DNA of 40,136 nt from Acidobacteria bacterium RIFCSPLOWO2_12_FULL_65_11 (GCA_001767495.1 MELA01000131.1:1-40136); one strand, 5' to 3'. Counted from the first letter of the stretch, positions 7,635 through 19,204 are shown. Made by a program: numbers and translations. The notes: generated by a model not told the origin, from the letters alone.

Positions 7635-10525
7635 ATGCGGGCGGCGCCCTGCGTGCGCTCGGCGGCGGCGCGCGGCAGTGTCAAGGTGAACCGCGTGCCC
7701 TTACCGATCGCGCTGTCGCAGCGAATCATCCCCTCGTGCTCGCGCACGATGCCGTACGTGATGGACAGGCCGAGCCCCGTGCCGCGGCCCGCCGCTTTCG
7801 TGGTGAAGAACGGGTCGTAGATGCGCGCGAGGTGCTCGGAGGGAATCCCCGAACCGGTGTCGGCGACCTCGGCGACGACCAGGTCGTCCTCGACGCGGGT
7901 CGACACTGACAGCCAGCCGCCTTTGGGCATCGCGTCGCGGGCGTTCAGGAACAGGTTGAGGAACACCTGCTGGAGCTGTTGCTCGGCGCCGACCACTCTG
8001 ACCTCGGTCGGGGCCAGCTCGCGCCGAATCTTGATCCTGCCGACTTCGAACTGATGCTCGATGAGCGAAAAGACGTCCGAAATCACGGCGTTGAGATCCA
8101 CGTCGATATGCTCGTTCCCCGTGCCGCCGGGCCTCGACAGGTTGAGCAGGCCGCTCACGATCTTGGCGGCGCGGAAGGTCTGCTTCTCGATTTTTTCGAG
8201 GAGCGCCGTCTTCGGATCGCTCTGGTCGGCGCCCTCGAGCAGCATCTGCGTGAAACTCGAGATGCCGGTCAGCGGCGTGTTGACTTCGTGCGCCACGCCG
8301 GCGGCCAGGACGCCAATCGACGCCATCTTCTCGGAGATCTGTAACTGTTCCTCGAGCCGCACGCGATCGGTGATGTCTTCGACCAGCAGAATCGTGCCCG
8401 CGACCACTCTCCCGGCCGGATCCTGCAGCGGCACTTCCGTGGCATTGACCAGCATCCGCGAGGCCCGGCCATCCTCCCCCTTGCGCCGCTGGAGCGGCAC
8501 GCGATGGAGCGTCGCGCCGTGCGGGTACTCGCGGCGCGCGGCGGCCAGTGCCTCGACAAACGCCTGGTCGAACATCTCGCCGAGCGTTCGTCCGACCGCT
8601 TCCTCGCGCCTGATACCGTAGATCTCTTCGAGCGCGCGGTTCCATCGCACGATCCGCTCGTTGGGGTCGAACACGGCCAGCCCGTTGTCGAGCGACTCAA
8701 GAATGTTCTCGTTGAACTCCCGCAGCCGGCCCAGCTCCTCAGCCTTCAAGTGCAGCTGCCGGTACAGCCGGCCGTTCTCGATCGCCGTGGCGACCTGCCC
8801 GGCCACGGCCGTCAGCAGTGCTAAATCCTCGCTGTTGAACGGCTCGTCGTCTGCCTTCCGCCCAAGGGCCAGGACGGCAATCGCGCGGCCCTCGAACAGA
8901 CACGGCACGAAGTAATAGATGCCGGCGTCCCGCCACGCCTCCACTTCCTCCGCGGTGAATCGAGCCGCCGCAATCGGATCGTCGAGCGCGACGGTCCGGC
9001 TGGCGTCGAGACGCATCATGAACGACGAAGAGCGCTCGAGCGCCGGCACGGCCTGGGTGAATCCGTGGCTGCCGATCGCCTCGAAATCGCCCGACCGCTC
9101 GTCGGCCAGCATGAGCGCCATGCGATCGACGACCAGCGTCTCGACGACTCGCGACACCAGGCGCTGGCTGAGGTGGACGATGTCGAGATCGGTGTTGAGA
9201 TCGCGCGCAAAGGCCACGAGCGCCCGGCGGTAGTCGTACCGATCGCGGTAGAAAAACACCCGGTCGAGCGCGTTCTGCAGGGCCTCCCTGACCGGCTGCG
9301 CGAGGAGCACTACGACGGCGGTGGCCAAGACCGCGATCACCCAATTATGCGAGGCCGAGTCGTTCGCGAACACGAAATCCGTCGCCTTCAGGAGCGCCAC
9401 GTAGAGCGCGAGGCTGGCCAGGCCGAACACGGCGTACACCAGGCCGCGCTTGGCGATCACCTCCACGTCCCGCAGGCGATATCGCACGATGGCGCATGCG
9501 AACGTCAGCGGCACCAGGCCGAGCGGCACCGCCGTGAGCTGGAGCGCGAACGGCGGGTCCGCGCCGAGCGCCCATGGCAGCGCGTAGCCGAGCGCGAACG
9601 GCCCGACGCCAAGCGCCGTTCCCCACCAGATCCAACGGAGCTGCCGCTCGGCCGTCACCGACGTGATTTCCCGGAACGCGCGCGCCAGCACGAAGAAGGC
9701 CGTCCCAGCGCAGAGAAACACGTAGACGAGCTCGGTCCGATCGAGCACGTCGATCATCCGCGAGAACAGCGGCCCGTCCGACGAGCCTTGTACCACCGCG
9801 GCGATGCGTAAGACGGCGAGCGCGAGCGCCGGCAGGTAGATCAAGGGCACCAAGAACCTGGACGCGCCGGTGGCGACCCGACGGTGCGGAAACACCAGCG
9901 TGAAGTGCAGCAGCACGGGCGGCAGGAGCGCCGTCGTCAGGGCGTCGCCCCAGTAGAAGATCCAATCGAGGCGATCGAAGGACCCGCCGAACGAGAACGT
10001 GAAGGCGCCGAAAAAGACGACCGAGAGCCAGAAGAAATGCAGCGTCGCCTGATCGCGCGGGCGTCTCAGACGAACTGACGCCCCCACGACGAGCGTGAAC
10101 AGCCCGACTGCCGCCAGCACGAAGTACATCGAGCTCGCCTGCGGGATGGGCGCGAGCACAACATCGACCGTCCGCCGCGTACCGAGATGCTGGATGGTGT
10201 AGGTGAGGGGAGTGCCGTCGCGGCCCGCGCGCTGGTACTCGATGACGTCAGCCGCCGTACGAACCGGCGAGCCGTTGACCGCGAGCAGGATGTCGCCCCG
10301 CTCGAGACCCGCGCGAGCCGCCGCCGACTCGGCGGCCAGATCGAGCGCCGTCACGGCCCCCGCACGCGCCCGCCACAAGACGCCATCCTCGACGTCGTGC
10401 GGGCGCGCAAACGTCGCGATGTTGGCGACGCCGAGCGCCGCCAGCAACACCGCCACGGCCAGCGCCAGGCCCGAGCGCCCCCACACGAGCCACCGCGCTT
10501 CGACAGGCTCAGCCACAGGTCTCAC
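7631..10525 (-). CDS. hybrid-architecture sensor histidine kinase: TM-PDZ-multiTM-GAF-PAS-HisKA-HATPase
   Basis: PDZ-like AARAGLERGDILLAVNGSPV; multiple TM segments; PAS ENILESLDNGLAVFDPNERIVRWN; H-box AAGVAHEVNTPLTGI; N/G boxes. Confidence 0.92.
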   Translation of the reverse strand: MRPVAEPVEARWLVWGRSGLALAVAVLLAALGVANIATFARPHDVEDGVLWRARAGAVTALDLAAESAAARAGLERGDILLAVNGSPVRTAADVIEYQRAGRDGTPLTYTIQHLGTRRTVDVVLAPIPQASSMYFVLAAVGLFTLVVGASVRLRRPRDQATLHFFWLSVVFFGAFTFSFGGSFDRLDWIFYWGDALTTALLPPVLLHFTLVFPHRRVATGASRFLVPLIYLPALALAVLRIAAVVQGSSDGPLFSRMIDVLDRTELVYVFLCAGTAFFVLARAFREITSVTAERQLRWIWWGTALGVGPFALGYALPWALGADPPFALQLTAVPLGLVPLTFACAIVRYRLRDVEVIAKRGLVYAVFGLASLALYVALLKATDFVFANDSASHNWVIAVLATAVVVLLAQPVREALQNALDRVFFYRDRYDYRRALVAFARDLNTDLDIVHLSQRLVSRVVETLVVDRMALMLADERSGDFEAIGSHGFTQAVPALERSSSFMMRLDASRTVALDDPIAAARFTAEEVEAWRDAGIYYFVPCLFEGRAIAVLALGRKADDEPFNSEDLALLTAVAGQVATAIENGRLYRQLHLKAEELGRLREFNENILESLDNGLAVFDPNERIVRWNRALEEIYGIRREEAVGRTLGEMFDQAFVEALAAARREYPHGATLHRVPLQRRKGEDGRASRMLVNATEVPLQDPAGRVVAGTILLVEDITDRVRLEEQLQISEKMASIGVLAAGVAHEVNTPLTGISSFTQMLLEGADQSDPKTALLEKIEKQTFRAAKIVSGLLNLSRPGGTGNEHIDVDLNAVISDVFSLIEHQFEVGRIKIRRELAPTEVRVVGAEQQLQQVFLNLFLNARDAMPKGGWLSVSTRVEDDLVVAEVADTGSGIPSEHLARIYDPFFTTKAAGRGTGLGLSITYGIVREHEGMIRCDSAIGKGTRFTLTLPRAAAERTQGAARM
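10498..10512 (+). repeat. CTTCGACAGGCTCAG dispersed repeat motif
   Basis: Exact CTTCGACAGGCTCAG at the HK 5' end; it encodes the AEPVEAR peptide in the predicted HK N-terminus. Confidence 0.7.
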
Positions 10526-10670
10526 GAGCTATAACGTCGCACCAAGCCGGTGCGAACAGCATCCGTAAGTATATGAAGAAACTGATGTTTGAGCCTAGGA
10601 ACTCCGGCGAAAACGGCGGCAAATCCAATAATTCGGATGTTGTGCTTGACCTTATGGATCGCGCCAATGC

Positions 10671-10784
10671 TGTAGTGTCCGCCTTTAGGCGCACTTCCAG
10701 GTCCGGTTGCCAGCCTCCGCGCGTCCGCGCTTCGGCTAGGGCTCGCCGCAGCCGATGGCGTAGGCGGAAAGCCGGACACTTACA
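10671..10784. repeat. MITE/REP-like element with inverted TGTA(A)GTGTCCG ends
   Basis: Left tgtagtgtccgcctttaggcg, right ggcggaaagccggacacttaca; ends are inverted copies flanking a GC-rich core. Confidence 0.7.
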
Positions 10785-10792
10785 ATTTGTGT

Positions 10793-12751
10793 CTAGAACT
10801 TGAGCGTGAGACCGCCGACGACCCGCTTGGGCGGGTGGATGACGAGCAACTCGTCGTAGACCGACGACCCGACGGGGCCCTCGCGGAAGAAGTTGCGGAC
10901 CGCGAGCAGCATCTCCCACCTCGCGGCGCCAAAGTCCATGAACGGCAGCGACTGACGGACCTGGACGTCAAAGCGCGAATCGAGGCGATCTGGGCTTTCG
11001 CGGGGCCGCGCGAAGGCATTGCTCACTCGGTAGAGGAGCACGACCCGAGTCGATGTCTCGGGCACGTCGGCCTCGAGTGTCGTCGCTACGTCGTGCACGT
11101 CCTCCGACTCCAGCCGGCCCGTGGACGGCGCGAGCAGCATCAAGTAGCTCGCGCTCGCGGTCGGATACCAGTGGGCGCGAGTGCGTGAGTACTCCACGGA
11201 ACCGCGGACGCGGTGGGCCAACGCCGTGCGGATTCCTGCGCTCCAGCCGGTCGCGTCCACATCGCCGTTGCTGCTGACGAAATAGTGGCCCAGGTGGGCC
11301 CCGGGGCCGACCGGTCTGTCGACGCCGAAGAGCGTCACCAACTGGTCGTCGACGTGCTGATGGAATACGCGCACCGACACGGTCGACTCACCCATATCGC
11401 GCGCCGCTTCAACGTCCAGATGGGTCGTGTGCTCCGCCGTGAGCGGCTGTCCCTCGACGAGCGACGAGAAGGTCCGCTGCGGAGGCAACCAGAGACCGGG
11501 CTCGATGGGCGGCAAAAATTCTTCGGCGCCCGGGGCGAGCGCGCGGCGCGACGCCCGGGCACTCAACCGGAAGCGGTCGGTCGGCGAAATCGTCAGCGCG
11601 ACGCGCGGACTGACGAGGTCCGAGGTCTCGAGATAGTCGTATCGCGCGATACGGGCGCCATAGGTGATCGACACGGCCGGTGCGAGGGCAAACGTGTCGA
11701 AGCCGTACAGCGCCCCGGCATAGTGGCCCCTATCGGAGACCTCGCGCAGAGCGTAGGTGGCAGGATTCCCGCGGTCGTAGCGCTGGGTACTGTACGAGAA
11801 ACCGAGATCATAGCGATGGCGCGCCGGCACCCGCGTCGAGTACGCGGCGGCGGCGAACCACGAGGGGCGATCGCCGTCGGTGAGCGCGCCGCGTACCGTC
11901 CACTCGGCGTCGCCGACCGGCGCGCCGAGCGACACATACGCCGTGCCGCGCGAAAAGCTGTTCGACGCGAACACGTCCGGACCGTCTTCGTTGACCGAGC
12001 CAGTGGTCAGCAGGATGACCTGGCCGGAGAACGGCACGCCGGTCAGGAAGCCCGTGGCGAGCCCCGCCCCGGATCCGCCGGACCGGCCGAACCGGTTGAG
12101 GGGCCCAAAGACATTGGTCTCGAGCGTCGGGGGACTCTCGGCAAGGAACTCGTCTGGGAAGGTGACGTCCTTCAGCACGCCGCGGCGCGCGTGCCGAAGG
12201 CGCCAGGCAATCTCGTCTTGTCCATCAGTGTCAGATTTCTCGGCGGCGGCATCGTCCGAAGCAGCCGGATCGGCAGTCTCGGCCCCGGCGGCCGGCGGCA
12301 ACGTGCGAGGCTGCAACGTGCCGCCCATCCCGGCCGCGAGCACCGGGTACGGCGAGGGGTTGCCGCTGATCGAGGAGCTGAGGCGCCTGAGGGCAATCGA
12401 GGAGTCGACTCGCGCACTCGGTCGGACGTCGACAAGCCGCCCGCGCGGGGAGACGAAACCCGCCGATTGCGCGCGAACAAGGTACCGACCCGGCGGCAGC
12501 GTGCGCAACTCGAATCGTCCACTTCCATCCGTGAGGGTGGACGACGACGTCGCACCAAGTGCCGAGACCAAGGCGCCTGACACCGCCGCGCCTGCCTCGT
12601 CCTGGACGATCCCCGCGATCGACCCAGAGGTGAGCACCGCCACGCGGCGCACAGACAGAGACGGGCCCTGCGCGCCAGCGCCGGCCGCGACCGAGAGCAG
12701 CATCAGACCACCGACCGCCGCCGTCAGTCTGGAGTAGCTCATCTCACCCAC
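10793..12751 (-). CDS. TonB-dependent receptor-like outer membrane barrel with N-terminal carboxypeptidase-regulatory domain
   Basis: SGSIAGIVQDEAGAAVSGALVSA...GRFELRTLPPGRYLVRAQSAGF; alternating beta-strand C-terminal region ending LKF. Confidence 0.8.
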   Translation of the reverse strand: MGEMSYSRLTAAVGGLMLLSVAAGAGAQGPSLSVRRVAVLTSGSIAGIVQDEAGAAVSGALVSALGATSSSTLTDGSGRFELRTLPPGRYLVRAQSAGFVSPRGRLVDVRPSARVDSSIALRRLSSSISGNPSPYPVLAAGMGGTLQPRTLPPAAGAETADPAASDDAAAEKSDTDGQDEIAWRLRHARRGVLKDVTFPDEFLAESPPTLETNVFGPLNRFGRSGGSGAGLATGFLTGVPFSGQVILLTTGSVNEDGPDVFASNSFSRGTAYVSLGAPVGDAEWTVRGALTDGDRPSWFAAAAYSTRVPARHRYDLGFSYSTQRYDRGNPATYALREVSDRGHYAGALYGFDTFALAPAVSITYGARIARYDYLETSDLVSPRVALTISPTDRFRLSARASRRALAPGAEEFLPPIEPGLWLPPQRTFSSLVEGQPLTAEHTTHLDVEAARDMGESTVSVRVFHQHVDDQLVTLFGVDRPVGPGAHLGHYFVSSNGDVDATGWSAGIRTALAHRVRGSVEYSRTRAHWYPTASASYLMLLAPSTGRLESEDVHDVATTLEADVPETSTRVVLLYRVSNAFARPRESPDRLDSRFDVQVRQSLPFMDFGAARWEMLLAVRNFFREGPVGSSVYDELLVIHPPKRVVGGLTLKF

Positions 12752-12801
12752 TCACTAACTCCAGGGGCCGGCCCCTGGTCATCACAGAGAGACCGCCGCT
12801 T

Positions 12802-13917
12802 CTAGGGCGCGACCGTAAAGTTGATGTCCCGCGTCAGCGACTTACTCGCGAGCTTGTCGGTCACTTTGACTTCGAGCCGGTACGCACCCTCTGGGAACGA
12901 TGCCAACGGTACGGCCTGGCCCGTCTGCAGTTGGTGGCCTGCCGCGAGATTGAACTCCGCCGGCAGCGACTGCGCGTTCAAGTTCTGCGGGTTGGTCTTG
13001 TTGAAGAACTTCTCGCCGGCCTTGCACGGCTCGCCCTCTTTGGCCTCGGTGCCGGGAGCGGCCTGGCAGAAGCTGTACTCCACCATCACGTCAGGCTTGT
13101 TTGCCGCGTCGCTCTTCGCGTTGTAGATCAGCATGAAGAGGGAGAGTTCCGATTTCTTGGTGAACTTGGTGTCGGCGACCGGGACGATTTCGATCGGGCC
13201 GAGCGCATAAGGACGTTCGGCCATTTGCTGCTGCGACAAAGGGGCCGTCACCGGATCGACACGCTCGGCGACAATGACCGAGCTCGTGGTGAGGTCGCTC
13301 GTCCAGAAGTCGGGAACGGTAATGGTGTGCTTGACCACTGCAGCCTTCGGCGGTGGCGCGCCCTTCTGGGCGGAGATGGGCTCTTTGAGGGCGACAAACA
13401 CGTCGTAGACGCCTGCCGGCACCGAGAAGGACCGTGCGATCCGCGTCGGCGTGCCCGCTGCGCCCACCACGAGCTGCGTCACGAAATTGATGTCCTCGTA
13501 CGCGTATCTCGGCCTGGCGGCCGGAGCCCCCGCGGGGGCCGGCGGCGCGGCCGGGGCCGGCGCCTTCGAAACCACGCGCCAATAGAGCGCCACCGATCCG
13601 CTTGTCAACTTCGACCCGTCGACCGTGACGACGAAGGGGACGTACTGGGCGTTTGGACCGCTCTTGAGGTAATCCTCGCGCATCCAGGCGAGCGCGAAGT
13701 CGTTGGGCGCGGTTTGCCCGGCCGCTAGGTCGTCAACCAGCTTGACGGTGCCCTGAATTTCAGCCTGACGGGCGGCTGCCGCCGCGGCCTGTGCGCGGGC
13801 ATCCTGTCCCTGTGCCTGTCCTTGCGTCTGACCCTGCCGCCCCTGGGCGAGCAGGCCGCCCGAGCACAGTACGCTCAGGGCCGTACCAACCGCGAACCAT
13901 CGATTCGAACTCACCAT
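12802..13917 (-). CDS. secreted protein of unknown function
   Basis: Signal peptide MVSSNRWFAVGTALSVLCSGGLLAQ; Gln/Gly- and Ala/Pro-rich regions; C-terminal FPEGAYRLEVKVTDKLASKSLTRDINFTV. Confidence 0.75.
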   Translation of the reverse strand: MVSSNRWFAVGTALSVLCSGGLLAQGRQGQTQGQAQGQDARAQAAAAAARQAEIQGTVKLVDDLAAGQTAPNDFALAWMREDYLKSGPNAQYVPFVVTVDGSKLTSGSVALYWRVVSKAPAPAAPPAPAGAPAARPRYAYEDINFVTQLVVGAAGTPTRIARSFSVPAGVYDVFVALKEPISAQKGAPPPKAAVVKHTITVPDFWTSDLTTSSVIVAERVDPVTAPLSQQQMAERPYALGPIEIVPVADTKFTKKSELSLFMLIYNAKSDAANKPDVMVEYSFCQAAPGTEAKEGEPCKAGEKFFNKTNPQNLNAQSLPAEFNLAAGHQLQTGQAVPLASFPEGAYRLEVKVTDKLASKSLTRDINFTVAP

Positions 13918-14055
13918 AAGAAGGCCCACTCCCCCATATTTAGGTGTGATGAACAGCTCATGATAGGCGCGCCTCCCACGCAAGTCAAACCATTCTGTCT
14001 GCGGCACTTCAGCCGCCTGACTCGTGTGCTATGCTGACCCGCTGATTGATCCGCT

Positions 14056-15345
14056 ATGTCGGCGCTCGTTGACGACAGCCTGGTGATTGTCCTCGCCGGT
14101 GGCGCCGGCGAGCGCCTCTATCCCCTGACGAAGGATCGGGCCAAGCCGGCCGTCTATTTCGGCGGGCCGTACCGCATGATCGACTTCTCGCTCAGCAACT
14201 GCATCAACTCGGGGCTGCGGCGCATCTTCATCGCCACCCAGTACAAGTCGCTCTCGCTCAACCGGCACATCCGCATGGGCTGGAACATCGTTTCAGAGGA
14301 GCTCGGTGAGTTTGTTGAGATTCTTCCGCCGCAGAAGCGGGTCAGCGAGCACTGGTATCAGGGCACGGCCGATGCGGTGTACCAGAATCTCTACTCCATC
14401 CTGGACGAGGGCGCGCGCTACGCGATCGTGCTCTCGGGCGATCACGTCTACAAGATGGACTACGCGCGCATGCTGCGCTTCCATCAAGAGCGCGGCGCGG
14501 CCGTGACGCTGGCCACGATCGAGGTGCCGCGGGCCGACGCGCACCGCTTCGGCATTATTGCCGTCGACGACCAGGAGCGCGTCACGGGATTTGAGGAGAA
14601 GCCGGAGCAGGCCAGTCCGATTCCCGGCTCGCCCGACCTGGCGCTCGCCTCGATGGGCGTCTACGTGTTCGACATCGACGTCCTGGTGCGCGCCCTCGAA
14701 GCGGACGCGACGGAGGCGACCTCTCACGACTTCGGGAAGGACGTCATCCCGGCACTCATACAGACCGACGTCGTGTACTCGTATCGCTTCTACGACGAGA
14801 ACAAGAAGGCCTCGAAGTACTGGCGCGACATCGGGACGCTCGACGCCTATTTCGAGGCGAACATGGATCTCTGCCATGTGAATCCCGAGTTCAACCTGTA
14901 CGATCCCGAGTGGCCGCTGCGCACGCATCAGCCCCAGGCGCCGCCCGCCAAGTTCGTGTTCGCGGACGCCGGACGGCGCTGCGGGCAGGCGCTCGACTCG
15001 ATCATTTCGCCCGGCTGCATCGTGTCGGGCGCCACGGTGTATGGCAGCGTGCTCTGCCCCAACGTGCGGGTGCACAGCTTCTCGCACATCGAGCAGTGCA
15101 TCCTGATGCCGGGCGTCCGGGTCGGCCGCCACGCGCGCCTCCGCCGCGTGATCGTCGATCGCGATGTGGTGATTCCGCGCGGCGCGCTCATCGGCTACAA
15201 CCCGGAGGAGGATCGCCGCCGCCACACGATGACCGACGGGGGCGTCATCGTCGTCGAAAGCGACGATGAGCCGCTCATCGGACCGGTGACGGACGAAGCG
15301 TTGGCGTTTGAGGCCGAGGCCGATCGGCGCGGCGGAGGCGCATAA
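14056..15345 (+). CDS. glgC: glucose-1-phosphate adenylyltransferase
   Basis: VLAGGAGERLYPLTKDRAKPAVYFGGPYRMIDFSLSNCINSG; WYQGTADAVYQN; full length. Confidence 0.97.
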   Translation: MSALVDDSLVIVLAGGAGERLYPLTKDRAKPAVYFGGPYRMIDFSLSNCINSGLRRIFIATQYKSLSLNRHIRMGWNIVSEELGEFVEILPPQKRVSEHWYQGTADAVYQNLYSILDEGARYAIVLSGDHVYKMDYARMLRFHQERGAAVTLATIEVPRADAHRFGIIAVDDQERVTGFEEKPEQASPIPGSPDLALASMGVYVFDIDVLVRALEADATEATSHDFGKDVIPALIQTDVVYSYRFYDENKKASKYWRDIGTLDAYFEANMDLCHVNPEFNLYDPEWPLRTHQPQAPPAKFVFADAGRRCGQALDSIISPGCIVSGATVYGSVLCPNVRVHSFSHIEQCILMPGVRVGRHARLRRVIVDRDVVIPRGALIGYNPEEDRRRHTMTDGGVIVVESDDEPLIGPVTDEALAFEAEADRRGGGA

Positions 15346-15351
15346 AAAGCT

Positions 15352-16749
<1,398 letters not shown>

Positions 16750-16752
<3 letters not shown>

Positions 16753-16775
16753 GTCCGGCTGAAGCCGGACACTAC
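16750..16775 (+). repeat. REP-like palindromic repeat at eno stop
   Basis: TAG-gtccggctgaagccggacactac. Confidence 0.75.
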
Positions 16776-16850
16776 GAAGACAATCCACATGCGCGATCTT
16801 GCGTGTACAACGTGACCCCGCGTGCATGACGCGATCCTGCGTGTATAAGA

Positions 16851-16875
16851 TGTAGTGTCGGACTTTAGCCGGACC
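16851..16875 (+). repeat. REP-like palindromic repeat upstream of gpmA
   Basis: tgtagtgtcggactttagccggacc. Confidence 0.75.
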
Positions 16876-16884
16876 GTTGGGACC

Positions 16885-17631
16885 ATGCACACACTCGTTT
16901 TGCTCCGCCACGGCGAAAGCACCTGGAACCAGGAGAACCGGTTCACCGGCTGGACCGACGTCGATCTGTCCGATCGCGGTCTGGCCGAGGCGCGGGAGGC
17001 GGGGCGGCTGCTCCGCGAGGGCGGGTACGTGTTCGACGTCGCGTACACGTCGGTACTCAAGCGCGCCATCCGGACACTGTGGATCACACTCGACGCGCTG
17101 GATCTGATGTGGATTCCGGTGGTGAACAGCTGGCGGCTGAACGAGCGCCACTACGGTGCGCTGCAGGGGCTCAACAAGGCGGAGACGGCGGCCAAGCACG
17201 GCGAGGCGCAGGTCAAGATCTGGCGCCGCAGCTACGACATCCCGCCGCCCGCGCTCACGGTCAACGACACGCAGCATCCGTCACGCGATCCGCGGTACGC
17301 CACGGTCGCGGCCAAGGATCTCCCGCTGACCGAATCGCTCAAAGACACCGTCGCGCGCTTCTTGCCCTACTGGCACGAGACGATCGCGCCGTCGATCGAA
17401 TCTGGCAAGCGCGTCCTCATCGCCGCACACGGCAACAGCCTTCGGGCGCTCGTGAAATATCTCGACAACATCTCAGAGTCGGACATCGTCGAGACGAACA
17501 TCCCGACCGGCATCCCGCTTGTCTACGAGCTGGACGACACGCTCAAGCCGATTCGACCTTATTACTACTTGGGGGATCCGGCGGCAGCCGCCGCCGCTGC
17601 CGCGCGCGTGGCCGCGCAGGGCAAACGGTGA
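16885..17631 (+). CDS. gpmA: 2,3-bisphosphoglycerate-dependent phosphoglycerate mutase
   Basis: [58 protein letters not shown]. Confidence 0.96.
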   Translation: MHTLVLLRHGESTWNQENRFTGWTDVDLSDRGLAEAREAGRLLREGGYVFDVAYTSVLKRAIRTLWITLDALDLMWIPVVNSWRLNERHYGALQGLNKAETAAKHGEAQVKIWRRSYDIPPPALTVNDTQHPSRDPRYATVAAKDLPLTESLKDTVARFLPYWHETIAPSIESGKRVLIAAHGNSLRALVKYLDNISESDIVETNIPTGIPLVYELDDTLKPIRPYYYLGDPAAAAAAAARVAAQGKR

Positions 17632-17644
17632 TATTGCAGATCTC

Positions 17645-18562
17645 ATGACCTCGATGCCCCGTGTCCCTGTGATAGTCGCCCTCGCCTTGGCTGGCATATG
17701 TGTCGTGGCCTCGCCGCCAATGGCCGCCGCACAGCTGCCGCCCACGGACGTGACCGTCGCCGATGCGCGATCGCAGGGCGGCCTGAGCCTGACCGTTTTT
17801 TCGGCGACATCTCTTGGTTCGGAGGTGACTCCGTCGGTGCTGATCGGCGTCGAGGTCCACGGCCTGGCGGCGATGGTGGCTCCGCAGACCGATCTTCCGC
17901 GGCAACTCGAGCTGAACTATCTGGCTGAGAGCGGAGGCGCCGTGCTCGCGCGCCACGCCGTCGCCCTGCCTCTCACCGATGCCCAGACCGTGACGCGGGC
18001 CACCGAACAGGGCGCGCGCGTCCTTGCCAGGATTCCACTCTCGGCCGGCCGATACGCGCTGCGCGTGACCGCCCGCGACAGTGGCGATCGGCGAACAACG
18101 TCGGTGGTTCACGACCTCGATGTGCCCAACCTGATCGGGGCCCCTATCACAATGACCGATCTGGTGATGAGCGCATCGGGGGTGTCCGGCGTGACGTATC
18201 CGCAGCCCCAGGAAGACACACTTCTGCCGCTGGTTGGCCAACCGCCGACAGGTCGCCGCCAATTTTCGCGCGCCGAAAAACTCGAAGTGAACGCCGAGAT
18301 CTACGAGGCCCCGACCGACGATGGCTTCGGAGCCACCCTCAGCATCGCCACCAGCATCGTCACGCCCGAGGGTCGTGTCGTGCATGAGGCTGTCGACAGC
18401 GGCTCGAGCGAGACGCTCCCGAATGGCGTGTTTGGATACCAGCACTACACGCTGGTGCCGATTGCGACGCTCCCGCCCGGCCCCTACATCCTGCGGGTGA
18501 GCGTGTCGGTGGACGGGGCCGCATGGACCTCTCGGTCGGTGCCAATTACAGTCGAGCCGTGA
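17645..18562 (+). CDS. secreted protein of unknown function
   Basis: Signal peptide VPVIVALALAGICVVASPPMAAAQ; C-terminal LPPGPYILRVSVSVDGAAWTSRSVPITV. Confidence 0.7.
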   Translation: MTSMPRVPVIVALALAGICVVASPPMAAAQLPPTDVTVADARSQGGLSLTVFSATSLGSEVTPSVLIGVEVHGLAAMVAPQTDLPRQLELNYLAESGGAVLARHAVALPLTDAQTVTRATEQGARVLARIPLSAGRYALRVTARDSGDRRTTSVVHDLDVPNLIGAPITMTDLVMSASGVSGVTYPQPQEDTLLPLVGQPPTGRRQFSRAEKLEVNAEIYEAPTDDGFGATLSIATSIVTPEGRVVHEAVDSGSSETLPNGVFGYQHYTLVPIATLPPGPYILRVSVSVDGAAWTSRSVPITVEP

Positions 18563-18568
18563 AGTGAT

Positions 18569-18596
18569 GGTTGCGGATTGTCGATTGCGGATTGCC
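18569..18596 (+). repeat. four GATTGNN heptads
   Basis: GGTTGCG GATTGTC GATTGCG GATTGCC. Confidence 0.8.
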
Positions 18597-18682
18597 GTGC
18601 ATCCTCGACGCCCTCGAATCAGGAAAGCAGCAACTCGGCCGCCGTCAGGTTCTGGCGGATGAATCACGAATTATAATCTGGC

Positions 18683-18886
18683 ATGCCTACCATTCCCGCG
18701 GACTGGCGGCAGGAATTTGAAGCGGCCGCGCGGCGGCCGCTGGCCACGCGCCTGCGCTACGCCTTCATTCACACGTACAAGCCAGTCCTCGATGACGCGC
18801 CGTATCGCGCGTTTTCGACGCTGGAGGAATATCGCCGGTGGTGCGACAGCCACCTGCCGCCGTGGCTCGGCTATGGCCGCGTTTGA
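18683..18886 (+). CDS. small hypothetical protein, partner of the downstream nucleotidyltransferase-like gene
   Basis: 67 aa; stop overlaps the start of the 18873 ORF. Confidence 0.5.
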   Translation: MPTIPADWRQEFEAAARRPLATRLRYAFIHTYKPVLDDAPYRAFSTLEEYRRWCDSHLPPWLGYGRV

Positions 18887-19175
18887 ATACCGTCAGGCGA
18901 CCGAGATCAGGGACGCGCTCGCCCGCCACGGCGTGAAGTACCTGTTCATCGGTAAATCCGGCGCCATCCTGCTCGGATTTCCAGATACGACGCAGGACGC
19001 CGATCTGTTCGTCGAAAAGTCGCCGGCCAACGGCCGCGCCCTGGCGGATGCGCTGCAGGAGCTCGGGTTCGCGTTAACAGAGGACGCCTGCCAGCGCCGC
19101 TTCGGACTTTTCTCCAGACACCGCTTGACCAGATCGTGTAGCCGAGGATTCAGCCGGCCCTTGTTGTCCTTTTAA
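18873..19175 (+). pseudogene. nucleotidyltransferase-like (AbiEii/DUF-type) fragment
   Basis: YRQATEIRDALARHGVKYLFIGKSGAILLGFPDTTQDADLFVEKSPANGRALADALQELGFALTED; the C-terminal remainder looks non-homologous. Confidence 0.5.
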
Positions 19176-19204
19176 CTTTTCAGTTCTAACTTCTAACTTT
19201 CTTT

